Below are positions 1 to 9,557 of a DNA stretch of 54,522 nucleotides, one piece after another. The stretch is from assembly GCA_025055255.1 (NCBI GenBank), contig JANWYI010000007.1, forward strand, positions 2,945 through 57,466, written 5' to 3'. Position 1 is the first letter of the stretch; the number at the start of each line of letters is the position of its first letter. The notes below the pieces were generated by a model. That model did no database searches and was not told the DNA's origin. It saw only the letters and a list, made by a program, of their open reading frames with translations. The translations under genes were made by a program, and so were the position numbers. This DNA is from Anaerolineae bacterium (lineage in GTDB: Bacteria > Chloroflexota > Anaerolineae > Aggregatilineales > UBA2796).

Positions 1-341
1 GGCTTGGGATTGAAAGCGCGGTAGCGCTGATAGAGCGCTTGGGTCTGCTCTTGGCGTCCAGCTGTATCGTCCTGCTGCAGGGCAATCGTCGCGCCGCAGA
101 TGCCGCCTTGCTGATTGTAGTACTTGATTGCATCGGCAAAGCCTGCTGCCAGTGGCTGCGTGATCGGCGCGAACGGACCGCTCAGGTCGCCAAAGGTATG
201 CAAGGTGATGGTCTTGCCTGTCAGGTCTTCCTTGCACTCAGTGCGGGTTGTGCCGCCTTGTGCGAAGGCAGTCGGCGTTGCGTTGAGCGCCATCAGGACG
301 AGCGCTGCGGCTAGAAGGAACGAGAGGAAACGGATACGCAT
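1..341 (-). CDS. ABC transporter substrate-binding protein, LivJ/LivK type (3' part outside window)
   Basis: Only the first 113 codons are present; the gene runs off the left edge. The product begins MRIRFLSFLLAAALVLMAL and continues into an A-x-A cleavage site (TAFAQ), a clear Sec signal peptide. The mature part reads like the start of a periplasmic-binding-protein type I fold: ITLHTFGDLSGPFAP, then AAGFADAIKYYNQQGGICG and the beginning of the next strand. That pattern is typical of branched-chain amino acid/amide binding proteins. The ATG is preceded by AAGGAGA about 10 nt upstream. It follows livM on the same strand, so it is the solute receptor of this importer. The ligand cannot be read from the sequence; the acyl-CoA synthetase in the operon suggests a carboxylic acid. 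Confidence 0.88.
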   Translation of the reverse strand, partial: MRIRFLSFLLAAALVLMALNATPTAFAQGGTTRTECKEDLTGKTITLHTFGDLSGPFAPITQPLAAGFADAIKYYNQQGGICGATIALQQDDTAGRQEQTQALYQRYRAFNPK

Positions 342-424
342 AGTTTGAAAATCTCCTTACAAACGGTTTTTATCCATATGCAGCGATCAGATGTACCAGA
401 CCGCCGTCATCTAGTATACAAGGA

Positions 425-1531
425 TCAGTACGAAAATGGTCGTATCTTCCACGAGATTTTGAAAATCTCCCAGCGATAGGCTAAGCCGCGCGGTTCGATG
501 ATCAGGAAAGCGATCATCAGCACGCCGAAGATGATTGGTGCAATGGCGGCATTAATGTTGACCGCGTCTATGAACGGCAGCAGGCGCGGCAGCCACTCTT
601 GCAGGCTTGGCGTCAGACTTGGGATGAGCGTCTCGCGCAACAGCGCGAGCAGACTGACGCCGAAGATCGGCGCCTGCGAAAAGCCTGCGCCGCCGACAAT
701 CAACATTGCCAGCAGTTCGATTGAGTTGCGCAGGTCAAAGCGATCTGGCGAGATGCTGCGCGCCTCAATCGCTAGCAGACCGCCTGCCAGACCTGCGTAC
801 ACAGCGCAGATGAAGAACGCGCGCAATTTGTAGGCAAACACATTGATTCCCAGCAGCTCAGCCGCTACGTCGTTATCGCGGATCGAGACGAAGGCGCGTC
901 CTGTGCGCGTGCGGATGATGTTGCGCGCCGCTAACATAGCCAACAGGCACATGATGATGAGGAAATAGTAGAGCGTCAAGCCGCTGATTTCCAGTCCAAG
1001 CAGGTCAGCGCGCGGCACGGGCAGCGGATTGGCGCCATTCGTCCACGGCGCTAATGGATTGCGTAAGAGCCATGGGATGATGAACTGTGCCGCTAGAGTT
1101 GCCATTGCCAAGTAGAAGCCTTTGACACGCAGTGACGGCAAGCCGAAGATCAGCCCGACAAAGCCTGAAAAGAGCGCCGCAATCGGTGGGGCAAGCACAA
1201 ACGGCACGCCGCCGCGCAACAAGATCGCTGTGCTATAGGCGCCTACAGCCATGAACGCTGCTTGTCCAAGCGTGATCTGCCCTGTGTAGCCGACCAGCAA
1301 GTTCAGCCCTTGCACGGCAATCATGAAGATTGCGATGCGCTCAACCGTACCGAGAAAGCCCGGTTGGACAATATCTATGCCGAACGGACCAGTCCGTGCA
1401 AGCAATGGCAGAGCAAGGATGACGCCAAGAAAGCCTGCTGAGAGAACTTGATCAAAGCGCGTGCGATTGATGCGCATTTCTTGCGCGTAGGACGTATCAA
1501 AGACGCCGCTCGGTCGAATATTCGCAGACAT
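425..1531 (-). CDS. livM: Branched-chain-type ABC transporter permease LivM
   Basis: A 368-residue inner-membrane permease with about ten hydrophobic segments. Family landmarks are NLLVGYTGQITLGQAAFMAVGAY in the first third (the LivH/LivM signature) and a motif near SIRDNDVAAELLGINVFAYK in the cytoplasmic coupling loop that contacts the ATPase. The C-terminus ends with the usual IEPRGLAYRW. The first 25 residues form a polar cytoplasmic extension. The start lies 3 nt after the livH stop, so the two are translated together. LivM pairs with LivH to form the channel through which the bound ligand passes, powered by LivG (here) and presumably a LivF located beyond the left edge. The assignment to the HAAT permease family is secure; the substrate is not. 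Confidence 0.93.
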   Translation of the reverse strand: MSANIRPSGVFDTSYAQEMRINRTRFDQVLSAGFLGVILALPLLARTGPFGIDIVQPGFLGTVERIAIFMIAVQGLNLLVGYTGQITLGQAAFMAVGAYSTAILLRGGVPFVLAPPIAALFSGFVGLIFGLPSLRVKGFYLAMATLAAQFIIPWLLRNPLAPWTNGANPLPVPRADLLGLEISGLTLYYFLIIMCLLAMLAARNIIRTRTGRAFVSIRDNDVAAELLGINVFAYKLRAFFICAVYAGLAGGLLAIEARSISPDRFDLRNSIELLAMLIVGGAGFSQAPIFGVSLLALLRETLIPSLTPSLQEWLPRLLPFIDAVNINAAIAPIIFGVLMIAFLIIEPRGLAYRWEIFKISWKIRPFSY

Positions 1532-1534
1532 GCC

Positions 1535-2626
1535 TCACACTCTCTCAATCCGTTCCTCGCCAAACAAGCCGCTTGGACGCACCACCAAGATGATCATCAG
1601 CACTACAAACGGGATCAACTGCTCGCCAACATCGCTGCCGAAGTAAACTGTGCCAACTTTTTCAGCAATGCCGATCACCAAGCCGCCTATGAAAGCGCCA
1701 CCAACGGACTCAATGCCACCGAGCAACACTGCTGGAAAGACGCGCAGCGCTAGGGCAGGCATTGTGATCGAAAGCGACGTGCTGCTGGCGTGCAGCGTTG
1801 CCGCTAACGCAGCTAACATGCTTGCAATTGCCCATGCCACAGCTAACACAGCGCGCACGCGCAGACCGACCGCCTGCGCCAAGTCGGGATTTTCAGCTGT
1901 GGCGCGCATGGCGAGTCCGAGCCGTGTGTAGCGGAAGAACAGCACAAAGCCGACGAAAGCGACTAACGCAATGCCGAAGGCGATCAACAGCTCAGTCTTG
2001 ATGACCACTGTGCCGCCTAAAACGTTGCGGATACGAATCGGCGGATAAGGCTGCGGCAGACCAAGTGCGTTAACTGTGGCAAAGATCGGCAAGGATCGGT
2101 CTACGCTTCCCCACGTCAACTGCGTGACGCCTAACAGCACCTCGCCAACTACTAGCGTCATCATGACTGCAGTGAAGAGCGGCTGACTGATCAGCGGACG
2201 AATGGCAAGCCGTTCAATTACCAAGCCAACTAGCGCCGCGCCAATTGCTGTGCCGACTAGAGCGCGCAAAAACAGGTTATCCGTTTGCAACAGAATAAAA
2301 CCAATGACTGCCCACGCAGCTGCAATAAACGCCACGCGCCCGTTGCGCGTCCATGTGGCAGGATAGCGTATGCCTACCGAGAGAATGGTCAGCAGTCCGC
2401 CGCTGAGCACAAATGCCACTACAGGCGCTAGTTGCTGATTCTGAAAAAACGTCCAGAAAATCAGCGCGCCCAGCAACATCATGAAGCCGTGCGCAAAGTT
2501 GAAAACGCCTGATGCTTTGTTGATGATGACGATTCCGAGCGCGATCAAGGCGTATATACCGCCTGTCAGCACGCCCGTGATCAGACCTTGCAGCACGGCA
2601 AAGCCTGGTTGTCCAAAAATTTCCAT
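1535..2626 (-). CDS. livH: Branched-chain-type ABC transporter permease LivH
   Basis: A 363-residue permease, longer than a typical LivH of about 290-310 residues. The extra length is an insert of about 60 residues (roughly 60-125) between the first transmembrane segments and the central conserved part; it contains additional hydrophobic helices. The N-terminal ALIALGIVIINKASGVFNFAHG is the LivH hallmark. The coupling loop MRATAENPDLAQAVGLRV and the later GGIESVGGAFIGG are also conserved. A GAGG ribosome-binding site sits 8 nt before the ATG. It lies between the acyl-CoA synthetase and livM on the same strand and should form a heterodimeric pore with LivM. The family call is firm; the role of the insert is unknown. 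Confidence 0.93.
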   Translation of the reverse strand: MEIFGQPGFAVLQGLITGVLTGGIYALIALGIVIINKASGVFNFAHGFMMLLGALIFWTFFQNQQLAPVVAFVLSGGLLTILSVGIRYPATWTRNGRVAFIAAAWAVIGFILLQTDNLFLRALVGTAIGAALVGLVIERLAIRPLISQPLFTAVMMTLVVGEVLLGVTQLTWGSVDRSLPIFATVNALGLPQPYPPIRIRNVLGGTVVIKTELLIAFGIALVAFVGFVLFFRYTRLGLAMRATAENPDLAQAVGLRVRAVLAVAWAIASMLAALAATLHASSTSLSITMPALALRVFPAVLLGGIESVGGAFIGGLVIGIAEKVGTVYFGSDVGEQLIPFVVLMIILVVRPSGLFGEERIERV

Positions 2627-2649
2627 AACGTCTGCCTCAAAAAAAGCCT

Positions 2650-4626
2650 TTATTCAACGTCAGCAATGCGCACAGCAGTCTCGACAATACCTGTGCGTCC
2701 ATCGCGGTACTTGACCTCAGCGCGCACTTGCACACTCTGTGCGCCGCTGTAGATTGCCTCGATAATATCGCGGTAGCGCTCAGCGAGGAAACCGCGCCGC
2801 AGCTTGCGCGTGCGAGTCAGCTCTGCCTCATCAGCGTCAAACGCCTTGTGTAAGATGCTGAAGCGCTTGATACGGACTGCTTCTGGCAGCACTGCGTTGA
2901 CGCGCTGTACATCTTTGCGGATCAGCTCATAGACCTCTGGCTTCTGCGAGAGGTCTACCAGTGTCGTGAAGCTGATCCGATGTTTCTCTGCCCAACGTGC
3001 TACGTTATCGAACTGGATAATGATCAGCGCGCTGACAAAGTCGCGCTCGGCGCTGCCGATTGCCATAGCGTCTTGAATGTATGAGCTAAAGCGCAAGCGC
3101 ACTTCTAGGTACTGCGGACTGAAGTACTCGCCGCTCGCCAATGGCACGAGGTCTTTGACGCGGTCAAGGTAGATTAGGTGACCTTCAGCGTTCAGATAGC
3201 CGGCGTCGCCTGTGTGAAACCAGCCTTCGGCGTCAAGCGCCTTTGCCGTCTCTGCAGGCGCTTTGTAGTAGCCCTGAAAAACGCTGCGACTGCGCACATA
3301 AATCTCGTTTCTTTCGGCAATACGAATCTCGACTCCCGGCGGCGGCTTGCCGACGGTCTCAAAGCGCACTTCGTTGCCGTAGTGCAGCGTATGCGCCTGA
3401 CATTCTGTTGAGCCGTACAGGTTTTTCAGCGTGACGCCGATAGCGCGGAACCAGCGCAGCGCATCTGGGCTGAGCGAGGCGCCGCTTGTGTATGCCTCGC
3501 GCATGTTGACCATGCCGAGCTTGTCGCGCAGTGGCTGGAAGATCAGCAAGTCGCCCAGAGCGTAGAGTGCACGCCACCAGATCGGTGCGCGCTTGCCGCG
3601 ATCTTCGAAGTCTACCACCTTGTAACCGACAGGCATGAAGAGCGCATACAAGGCACGGTTGATCCAGCTGGCGTCGGTCATGCGCACTTGCACCATGCTC
3701 AGCAGACTTTCCCACAGGCGGCTTGGGAAAAGCAGGGCAGAGGGCGCGATCTCGCGGATGTCATTCTGGATTGTCTCAGCGCGCTCAGGGAAGTTCACGA
3801 CCGTGCCGATGCAGACGTGCGCCGTCAAGCCGAGTGATTGCTCAGTGATCCATGCCAATGGGCTGAAAGAGACGTAATTGTCCTCAGGGCGAATTGGCGC
3901 GACAAAGAAGACGTGGCGCATGCCGTAAATCAGGTTGCGATGCGCGATCATTGCGCCTTTTGGCAGGCTGGTTGTGCCACTGGTGTAGCTGAAGATGGCG
4001 ATGTCATCACCTTTGCCCATGGCGACCAGTCTCTCGAAGGCTTCGGGATGCTCTGCGGCGTAAGCGCGTCCTTTCTCCTGAACGTCTTGGAAGCTCAGCA
4101 GCCAGTCGCTCTTGTAGTTCCACAGACCTTTTTCGTCCCAGTAAATCACAGCGCGGACGTTCGGCAGCGACTCGCGTAACTCCAACAGCTTGTCACATTG
4201 CTCCTGATCGTGCGCTACGACAAAGACCGAGTCTGAGTCGGTTACTACATACGCTAACTCTTGCGGACTGGCATCTGTGAAAATGCCGATGCTGATGCCG
4301 CCTGCTGCTTGGACTGCCAGTTCTGCCCAGTAGTATTCTGGGTCGTTATCGCCAATAATGCTGACCTTCTCGCCGCGCTGCAAGCCAAGGCTGACCAAGC
4401 CCAAGCAGAAGTCGCGCATGTGCGCAAAGCTCTCTGACCAAGTGTATTCTTGCCAAATGCCGTAGCGCTTCTTGCGCATGGCGACTTTCGTGTCGCCGTA
4501 GCGCTTCGCCAATGCCACAAAGTTCTTAGGCAGCGTATCAAGCGTCGGGTCGAGCGGCGCAAGATGTGGATATTCGCCGCTAGGTGCTACTTGCGTTGCC
4601 GTTAATGTATTTTGAAGCGCAACCAT
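2650..4626 (-). CDS. AMP-forming acyl-CoA synthetase (long-chain/FadD15-like)
   Basis: An adenylate-forming enzyme that activates a carboxylic acid to acyl-AMP and then acyl-CoA. The ATP-binding P-loop reads SYTSGTTSLPKGAMIAHRN (about residue 220), followed by YGSTEC (motif A5) and GWFHTGDAGYLNAEGHL with YLDRVKDLV (A7/A8). It is about 658 residues long, like the FadD15/long-chain subgroup. I chose the ATG at 4626, which has GGAG 11 nt upstream. A GTG at 4638 overlapping the livG stop (GTGA) is the alternative, adding four residues. It is embedded between livG and livH, an arrangement known from other bacteria in which HAAT-type importers travel with CoA ligases. That suggests imported substrate is thioesterified on entry. 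The substrate (fatty, aromatic or other acid) is not determined. Confidence 0.9.
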   Translation of the reverse strand: MVALQNTLTATQVAPSGEYPHLAPLDPTLDTLPKNFVALAKRYGDTKVAMRKKRYGIWQEYTWSESFAHMRDFCLGLVSLGLQRGEKVSIIGDNDPEYYWAELAVQAAGGISIGIFTDASPQELAYVVTDSDSVFVVAHDQEQCDKLLELRESLPNVRAVIYWDEKGLWNYKSDWLLSFQDVQEKGRAYAAEHPEAFERLVAMGKGDDIAIFSYTSGTTSLPKGAMIAHRNLIYGMRHVFFVAPIRPEDNYVSFSPLAWITEQSLGLTAHVCIGTVVNFPERAETIQNDIREIAPSALLFPSRLWESLLSMVQVRMTDASWINRALYALFMPVGYKVVDFEDRGKRAPIWWRALYALGDLLIFQPLRDKLGMVNMREAYTSGASLSPDALRWFRAIGVTLKNLYGSTECQAHTLHYGNEVRFETVGKPPPGVEIRIAERNEIYVRSRSVFQGYYKAPAETAKALDAEGWFHTGDAGYLNAEGHLIYLDRVKDLVPLASGEYFSPQYLEVRLRFSSYIQDAMAIGSAERDFVSALIIIQFDNVARWAEKHRISFTTLVDLSQKPEVYELIRKDVQRVNAVLPEAVRIKRFSILHKAFDADEAELTRTRKLRRGFLAERYRDIIEAIYSGAQSVQVRAEVKYRDGRTGIVETAVRIADVE

Positions 4627-4634
4627 ACTCAATT

Positions 4635-5411
4635 TCACTCCGCTTGACCAAGATATGCATTGATCACAGCTTGATTAGTACGAATCTCCTGCGGCGTGCC
4701 TTCCGCAATCTTACGCCCAAAGTCCAGCACTACAATGCGCTGCGCGATATCCATCACCAAGCCCATGTCATGCTCAATCAGGACAATCGTCACGCCGCGC
4801 CGCTCGTGGATGTCGAGGATGAAGCGCGCCATGTCCTCTTTCTCTTCCACGTTCATGCCTGCCATTGGCTCATCGAGCAGCAGCACAGTTGGCTCTAGCG
4901 CGAGAGCACGCCCAAGCTCGACGCGCTTGCGCAAGCCATAGCCCAGCTTGCCGACGATGCTCTTACGAATGGATTCCATTTCGAGAAAGTCAATGATCTC
5001 TTCCACAACGCGCCGATGCTTGATCTCCTCGCGCTGCGCCATGCCCCAGAAGATCATCTCGCCAATTAAGCTGGAACGCATGTGGATATGCCGCGCTGCC
5101 ATCAGGTTATCGAGCGTGGTCGCGTTCGTGTAGAGCGCAATGTTCTGAAACGTCCGCGAGAGTCCGAGCTTAGCGCGCTGATATGGTGGCAAGCGCGTGA
5201 TATCTCGCCCATCGAGGAAAATACGTCCGCTTTGTGGACGGTAAAAGCCGCCGATGCTGTTGATGCAGCTAGTCTTGCCTGCGCCGTTCGGTCCGATGAG
5301 CGCTAGAATCTCGCCTTCATACACATCGAACGAAACGTCATCTAGCGCTGTGATTCCGCCAAAGCGCAGCGTGATGTTCTGCACGCTCAGTTTGATTGGT
5401 GCTTTGCTCAT
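4635..5411 (-). CDS. livG: Branched-chain-type ABC transporter ATPase LivG
   Basis: A 258-residue cytoplasmic ABC ATPase. Walker A is GPNGAGKT (about residue 40), followed by the LivG-typical FQNIALY Q-loop region. The signature region reads LGYGLRKRVELGRAL instead of a canonical LSGGQ, as is common in LivG. Walker B is VLLLDEPMAGMN and the switch histidine lies in LIEHDM. The LivG C-terminal tail (GRKIAEGTPQEI...AYLG) is present. It is the first gene of the minus-strand operon and its stop codon lies at the start region of the acyl-CoA synthetase. LivF, the second ATPase of this family, is not in the window and probably lies further left. Confidence 0.94.
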   Translation of the reverse strand: MSKAPIKLSVQNITLRFGGITALDDVSFDVYEGEILALIGPNGAGKTSCINSIGGFYRPQSGRIFLDGRDITRLPPYQRAKLGLSRTFQNIALYTNATTLDNLMAARHIHMRSSLIGEMIFWGMAQREEIKHRRVVEEIIDFLEMESIRKSIVGKLGYGLRKRVELGRALALEPTVLLLDEPMAGMNVEEKEDMARFILDIHERRGVTIVLIEHDMGLVMDIAQRIVVLDFGRKIAEGTPQEIRTNQAVINAYLGQAE

Positions 5412-5475
5412 AAAGGTGAAGACCTGCTAAAAGCATTTTTCGCTGAATGATTAAAACTTTTTCAGCTCAGGCAAG

Positions 5476-5505
5476 AGTATAACAGGAAAAGTGCAAACGC
5501 TACAA
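5476..5505 (-). promoter_or_regulatory. Predicted promoter of the liv operon
   Basis: On the minus strand TTGTAG (5505-5500) and TATACT (5481-5476) are separated by 18 nt, and a TG one base before the -10 gives an extended element (TGTTATACT). It lies about 65 nt upstream of livG. This is a pattern match only. Confidence 0.45.
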
Positions 5506-5544
5506 TTTACAGCGTCGAAGTGGTCTACGCTTTATTTGTCGCTT

Positions 5545-5573
5545 TTGACAGGATCAGCGCATGGCGTTACTCT
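5545..5573 (+). promoter_or_regulatory. Predicted sigma-70-type promoter of gnd
   Basis: A perfect TTGACA (5545-5550) is followed after 17 nt by TACTCT (5568-5573), placing the start point about 30 nt before the gnd ATG. A second -10-like TACAAT sits at 5501-5506 on the same strand, without a good -35. Confidence 0.45.
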
Positions 5574-5609
5574 TAGCAACACGAGTTAAGCAATGAAAGC
5601 GAGCTAGAC

Positions 5610-7028
5610 ATGGCGGAACACGACATCGGACTCATCGGCTTGGCAGTCATGGGACAAAACCTTGTGCTGAACATGGCGCGGCATGGCTATCGCGTCGCCG
5701 TCTACAATCGCACAGTAGAGACAACTGATGAGTTTGTAGCACGACATAGCGATCAGCCAATCACAGGCGCACATACTTTGCCTGAACTCGTGGCGCTGCT
5801 GCGCAAGCCGCGCATTGTCATGCTCATGGTCAAGGCAGGCGCACCTGTTGATGCTGTGATTGACCAGCTGATTCCGTTGCTAGAGTCGGGCGATCTGGTT
5901 GTTGATGGCGGCAACAGCCATTTCCAAGACACAGAACGGCGCGAGGCGCGCTTGGCGGCGCACGGCATTCGCTTTCTGGGCTTGGGTGTCAGCGGCGGCG
6001 AGGAAGGCGCGTTGCATGGACCGAGTCTGATGCCGGGCGGCACACCTGAGGCATACGCAATGATCGAGCCGCTTTTGACAGCTATCGCCGCTAAAGCGCC
6101 GAGCGACGGCGCGCCATGTGTGACCTATCTTGGGCGCGGCGGTGCTGGACATTACGTCAAAATGGTGCACAACGGCATTGAATACGGCGATATGCAGCTG
6201 ATCGCCGAGAGCTACGATATCCTCAGGCGCGTGGTCGGCTTACGCAACGCTGAGCTTGCTGAGGTCTTTGCTGCATGGAATCAAGGCGAACTCGACTCGT
6301 TCCTGATTGAGATCACAGCGCAAATCTTCCGCAAGGCGGACGATCATGGGCAGACAGGCGAGCTGGTGGACTACATCCTTGATGCAGCTGGGCAGAAGGG
6401 TACAGGCAAGTGGACAAGCCAGAGCGCACTAGACCTAGGCGTCCCAACTCCGACGCTCACAGCCGCTGTCGAGGCGCGTACGATCTCTGCGCTCAAGGCA
6501 GAGCGCGTCGCAGCCAGCAAAATCCTGAGTGCGCCTGCGATGTATACTTTTAATGGCGAGCGCGCTGCTTTTGTCGAGGCTGTACGTCGTGCGCTTTATT
6601 GCAGCAAAGTGGCGTCCTACGCGCAAGGTATGGCGCTGCTCAGCGCTGCTAGTCGAGAATACGCTTACGCCATTCCACTGGCTAGGACAGCGGCAATTTG
6701 GCGTGCCGGCTGCATCATCAGAGCGCGTTTCCTTGCCGATATCACAGAGGCATACGAAGCCGAGCCGCATTTGGCAAATCTGATGCTTGCGCCAAAGTTC
6801 CGCGCCGCGTTGAGCGCCTACCAAGCCGAATGGCGCGACGTTGTGACGACTGCAATCCGCGCAGGCGTGCCGACGCCCGCTTTCAGCGCGTCGCTTGCCT
6901 ACTACGATAGCTACCGCAGCGAACGGCTGCCTGCTAACTTGATCCAAGCGCAACGCGACCTGTTCGGCGCGCACACCTTTGAGCGCACAGATCGAGAAGG
7001 CACCTTCCACGCTAATTGGTCAGTCTGA
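5610..7028 (+). CDS. gnd: 6-phosphogluconate dehydrogenase, decarboxylating
   Basis: It oxidises and decarboxylates 6-phosphogluconate to ribulose 5-phosphate, producing NADPH, in the cytosolic oxidative pentose phosphate pathway. The 472-residue length is that of the long dimeric form. The N-terminal dinucleotide fold begins IGLIGLAVMGQNL. Substrate-site motifs are VDGGNSHFQDTERR, LGVSGGEEGA with GPSLMPGG, and HYVKMVHNGIEYGDMQ, which holds the catalytic lysine. The all-alpha C-terminal domain includes GTGKWTSQSALDLGVP and ends with a tail near RTDREGTFHANW. It diverges from the liv operon and is followed about 100 nt later by maeB, so two NADPH-producing enzymes sit side by side. No glucose-6-phosphate dehydrogenase gene is visible here. 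Confidence 0.96.
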   Translation: MAEHDIGLIGLAVMGQNLVLNMARHGYRVAVYNRTVETTDEFVARHSDQPITGAHTLPELVALLRKPRIVMLMVKAGAPVDAVIDQLIPLLESGDLVVDGGNSHFQDTERREARLAAHGIRFLGLGVSGGEEGALHGPSLMPGGTPEAYAMIEPLLTAIAAKAPSDGAPCVTYLGRGGAGHYVKMVHNGIEYGDMQLIAESYDILRRVVGLRNAELAEVFAAWNQGELDSFLIEITAQIFRKADDHGQTGELVDYILDAAGQKGTGKWTSQSALDLGVPTPTLTAAVEARTISALKAERVAASKILSAPAMYTFNGERAAFVEAVRRALYCSKVASYAQGMALLSAASREYAYAIPLARTAAIWRAGCIIRARFLADITEAYEAEPHLANLMLAPKFRAALSAYQAEWRDVVTTAIRAGVPTPAFSASLAYYDSYRSERLPANLIQAQRDLFGAHTFERTDREGTFHANWSV

Positions 7029-7133
7029 GACGCTTCACTTATGTGCCAAGAGCAAAATAGGCGGTCTTTTGTGCTGCTCTGAGCCATGCACAGCTGACGT
7101 CACTTGACTGCTTTATTGAAAGGACTCGTCACC

Positions 7134-9407
7134 ATGAAAATTACGCCTGAAGATGTTTTTGAGTATCACATGCGCGGCAGACCGGGCAAGATCGAGGTCA
7201 AGCCGACCAAGCCGCTGCTCACTCAGCGTGACCTCTCACTCGCCTATTCGCCGGGCGTGGCAGAGGCAGTCCTTGCCGTTGAGGCGAATCCGCTCAAGGC
7301 ATATGACTACACGGCAAAGGGCAACCTTGTGGCAGTGGTCAGCAACGGCACGGCAATTCTCGGCTTGGGCGACCGCGGCGCACTTGCCAGCAAGCCTGTC
7401 ATGGAAGGCAAAGGCGTGCTGTTCAAAGCCTTTGCCGATGTGGACGTTTTTGACATTGAAATAGACTCGCGCGATCCTGAAGTCGTAATTGCGGTCTGCA
7501 AAGCTATCGCGCCGACGCTAGGCGGCATCAACCTTGAGGACATCAAGGCGCCAGAGTGCTTTTACATCGAGCGCACGCTGCGCGAACAGCTGGACATCCC
7601 TGTCTTCCATGACGATCAGCATGGCACGGCGATCATCAGCGGCGCTGCGCTTTTGAACGCGCTGAAACTTGTCGGCAAGCGCATTGAGGATATCAAGCTA
7701 GTCATCAGCGGCGCTGGCGCCTCTGCGATCAGCACGGCGCATTTCTACATCTCGCTTGGCATGCGCCTTGAGAACATCCTGATGGTGGACACGACAGGCG
7801 TGATCTACGAAGGGCGCACTAAGGGCATGAATGAGTACAAAGCGCCGTTTGCACGTCAGACGGACAAGCGCACATTGGCTGAGGCGCTTGAAGGCGCCGA
7901 CATGCTGCTCGGCTTGAGCGTCGCCGACATCGTCACGCCGACCATGCTTGAAGGCATGGCAGAGCGTCCAATCCTGTTCACGCTCGCCAATCCGAATCCT
8001 GAGATCAAGTACGATCTGGCACGTCAGGTGCGTCCTGACGCAATTATCGCCACTGGACGCAGCGACTTGCCGAATCAGGTCAACAACGTGCTAGGCTTCC
8101 CGTTCATTTTTCGCGGCGCATTGGACGTGCGCGCGCGCACGATCAATGAGGAAATGAAGATCGCAGCAGCGAAGGCGCTCGCAGAGCTGACTATGGAAGA
8201 TGTGCCTGACAGTGTGCTGAGCGCCTATGGCTTGTCGAGCCTGAAATTCGGTCCTGACTACCTGATTCCGAAGCCGCTCGATCCGCGCGTCTTGCTGTAC
8301 GTGGCGCCTGCTGTGGCACAAGCAGCTGTTGAGAGCGGCGTGGCGCGCGTTGAGCGCTTTGACATTGAGGAATATCGCCATCAGTTGGCAGCGCGGCAAG
8401 GTATCGGTCGGCGCACGCGGCTGCAGATCATTCAGAAGGCGCGCATGGGCGCTAGGCAACGCCTCGTTTTCGGCGAAGGCGAAGTGAGTCGGATCATCCG
8501 CGCTGCAGCAATTGTCGCCGATGAAGGCATTGGCAAACCGATTCTAATCGGGCGACCTGCTGCCATTCGTGCCACGATTGCAGACCTCGGCTTGGACTTT
8601 TCGCCGCAAATTGTCGATCCAAGTTCTTTTGAGCGCCTTGAGGAGTACGCACAAGCGTTCTACCAACTGCGGCAGCGGCGCGGCGTCACGCTGCGCGCAG
8701 CGCGCGAGGCTGTGCTGAAGCCGAACGTCTTCGGTCCGCTCATGGTGCTGCAGGGTGACGCGGATGCCTACATCAGCGGCTTGACCTACGAGTATCCTGA
8801 GGTGATCCGACCGGCACTGCAAATTTTCCACACACAGCAAGGCGTCCGTTTGGCGAGCGGCGTGTACATCATGGTCGCTAACCAGAAGGTTTACTTGTTC
8901 ACTGATGCAACGGTCAACATTGAGCCAAGCGCCGAAGACCTCGCTGAGATTGCAGTGCTCGCCGCTGACTTTGCCGTGCAGCTCGACATCAAGCCGCGCA
9001 TCGCTATGCTCTCGTTCAGCAACTTCGGCAGCACGCGCCATCCGCTGAGCGAGAAAGTGGCACAAGCTGTGCAGATTGTGCGCCGCAAACGTCCTGACTT
9101 GGTTGTGGACGGCGAAGTGCAGGCTGATCTCGCCGTCTCGCCTGAGGCAATGGCGGAGCGCTTTCCGTTTTCGCAGGTCAGCGACGCAAATGTGCTCGTC
9201 TTCCCAGATTTGCAGTCGGCGAATATTGCCTACAAGCTGCTGGCAAATCTAGGCGGCGCTGAGGCAATTGGTCCGATCTTGCTGGGCATTGGCGCGCCTG
9301 TGCACGTGCTGCAAACGGGCGACTCAGTGGATGACATTGTAGCGATTGCCGCCATTGCTGCAATGGACGCGCAAAAGCGTAAGCAAGCGCTGGCACGAAG
9401 CGTCTGA
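7134..9407 (+). CDS. maeB: NADP-dependent malic enzyme with C-terminal phosphotransacetylase-like domain
   Basis: It converts malate to pyruvate and CO2 with reduction of NADP+. The product is 757 residues from the ATG at 7134, which has AAAGGA 9 nt upstream; a TTG further upstream lacks such a site. The malic-enzyme N-terminal domain shows [12 protein letters not shown] and the metal/substrate motif [12 protein letters not shown]. The NAD(P)-binding domain shows the GAGASAIST loop and LANPNPE. From about residue 425 it continues into a phosphotransacetylase-like domain of about 330 residues, as in Escherichia coli MaeB, where that domain mediates acetyl-CoA control rather than catalysis. Together with gnd just upstream it would supply NADPH. 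The LysR gene downstream may regulate it; this is inference from position. Confidence 0.94.
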   Translation: MKITPEDVFEYHMRGRPGKIEVKPTKPLLTQRDLSLAYSPGVAEAVLAVEANPLKAYDYTAKGNLVAVVSNGTAILGLGDRGALASKPVMEGKGVLFKAFADVDVFDIEIDSRDPEVVIAVCKAIAPTLGGINLEDIKAPECFYIERTLREQLDIPVFHDDQHGTAIISGAALLNALKLVGKRIEDIKLVISGAGASAISTAHFYISLGMRLENILMVDTTGVIYEGRTKGMNEYKAPFARQTDKRTLAEALEGADMLLGLSVADIVTPTMLEGMAERPILFTLANPNPEIKYDLARQVRPDAIIATGRSDLPNQVNNVLGFPFIFRGALDVRARTINEEMKIAAAKALAELTMEDVPDSVLSAYGLSSLKFGPDYLIPKPLDPRVLLYVAPAVAQAAVESGVARVERFDIEEYRHQLAARQGIGRRTRLQIIQKARMGARQRLVFGEGEVSRIIRAAAIVADEGIGKPILIGRPAAIRATIADLGLDFSPQIVDPSSFERLEEYAQAFYQLRQRRGVTLRAAREAVLKPNVFGPLMVLQGDADAYISGLTYEYPEVIRPALQIFHTQQGVRLASGVYIMVANQKVYLFTDATVNIEPSAEDLAEIAVLAADFAVQLDIKPRIAMLSFSNFGSTRHPLSEKVAQAVQIVRRKRPDLVVDGEVQADLAVSPEAMAERFPFSQVSDANVLVFPDLQSANIAYKLLANLGGAEAIGPILLGIGAPVHVLQTGDSVDDIVAIAAIAAMDAQKRKQALARSV

Positions 9408-9419
9408 GAAGCATTGGTC

Positions 9420-9442
9420 GCCGCTGTCATGCCGACAGCGGC
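9420..9442 (+). terminator. Hairpin after maeB (possible terminator)
   Basis: A perfect 9-bp stem (GCCGCTGTC / GACAGCGGC) with a 5-nt loop lies 13 nt after the maeB stop. There is no T-tract after it, so intrinsic termination is doubtful. Confidence 0.35.
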
Positions 9443-9557
9443 AACTGATAAGCTGAGACTATTGTCAAAACATCTTTTATGACGCATAATGTGAGTAAAG
9501 ATTTAGGTTTTGGCAAGCTCAGCTACACTGCTTAGAGCTTGCCGTGAGGATCAGGCT

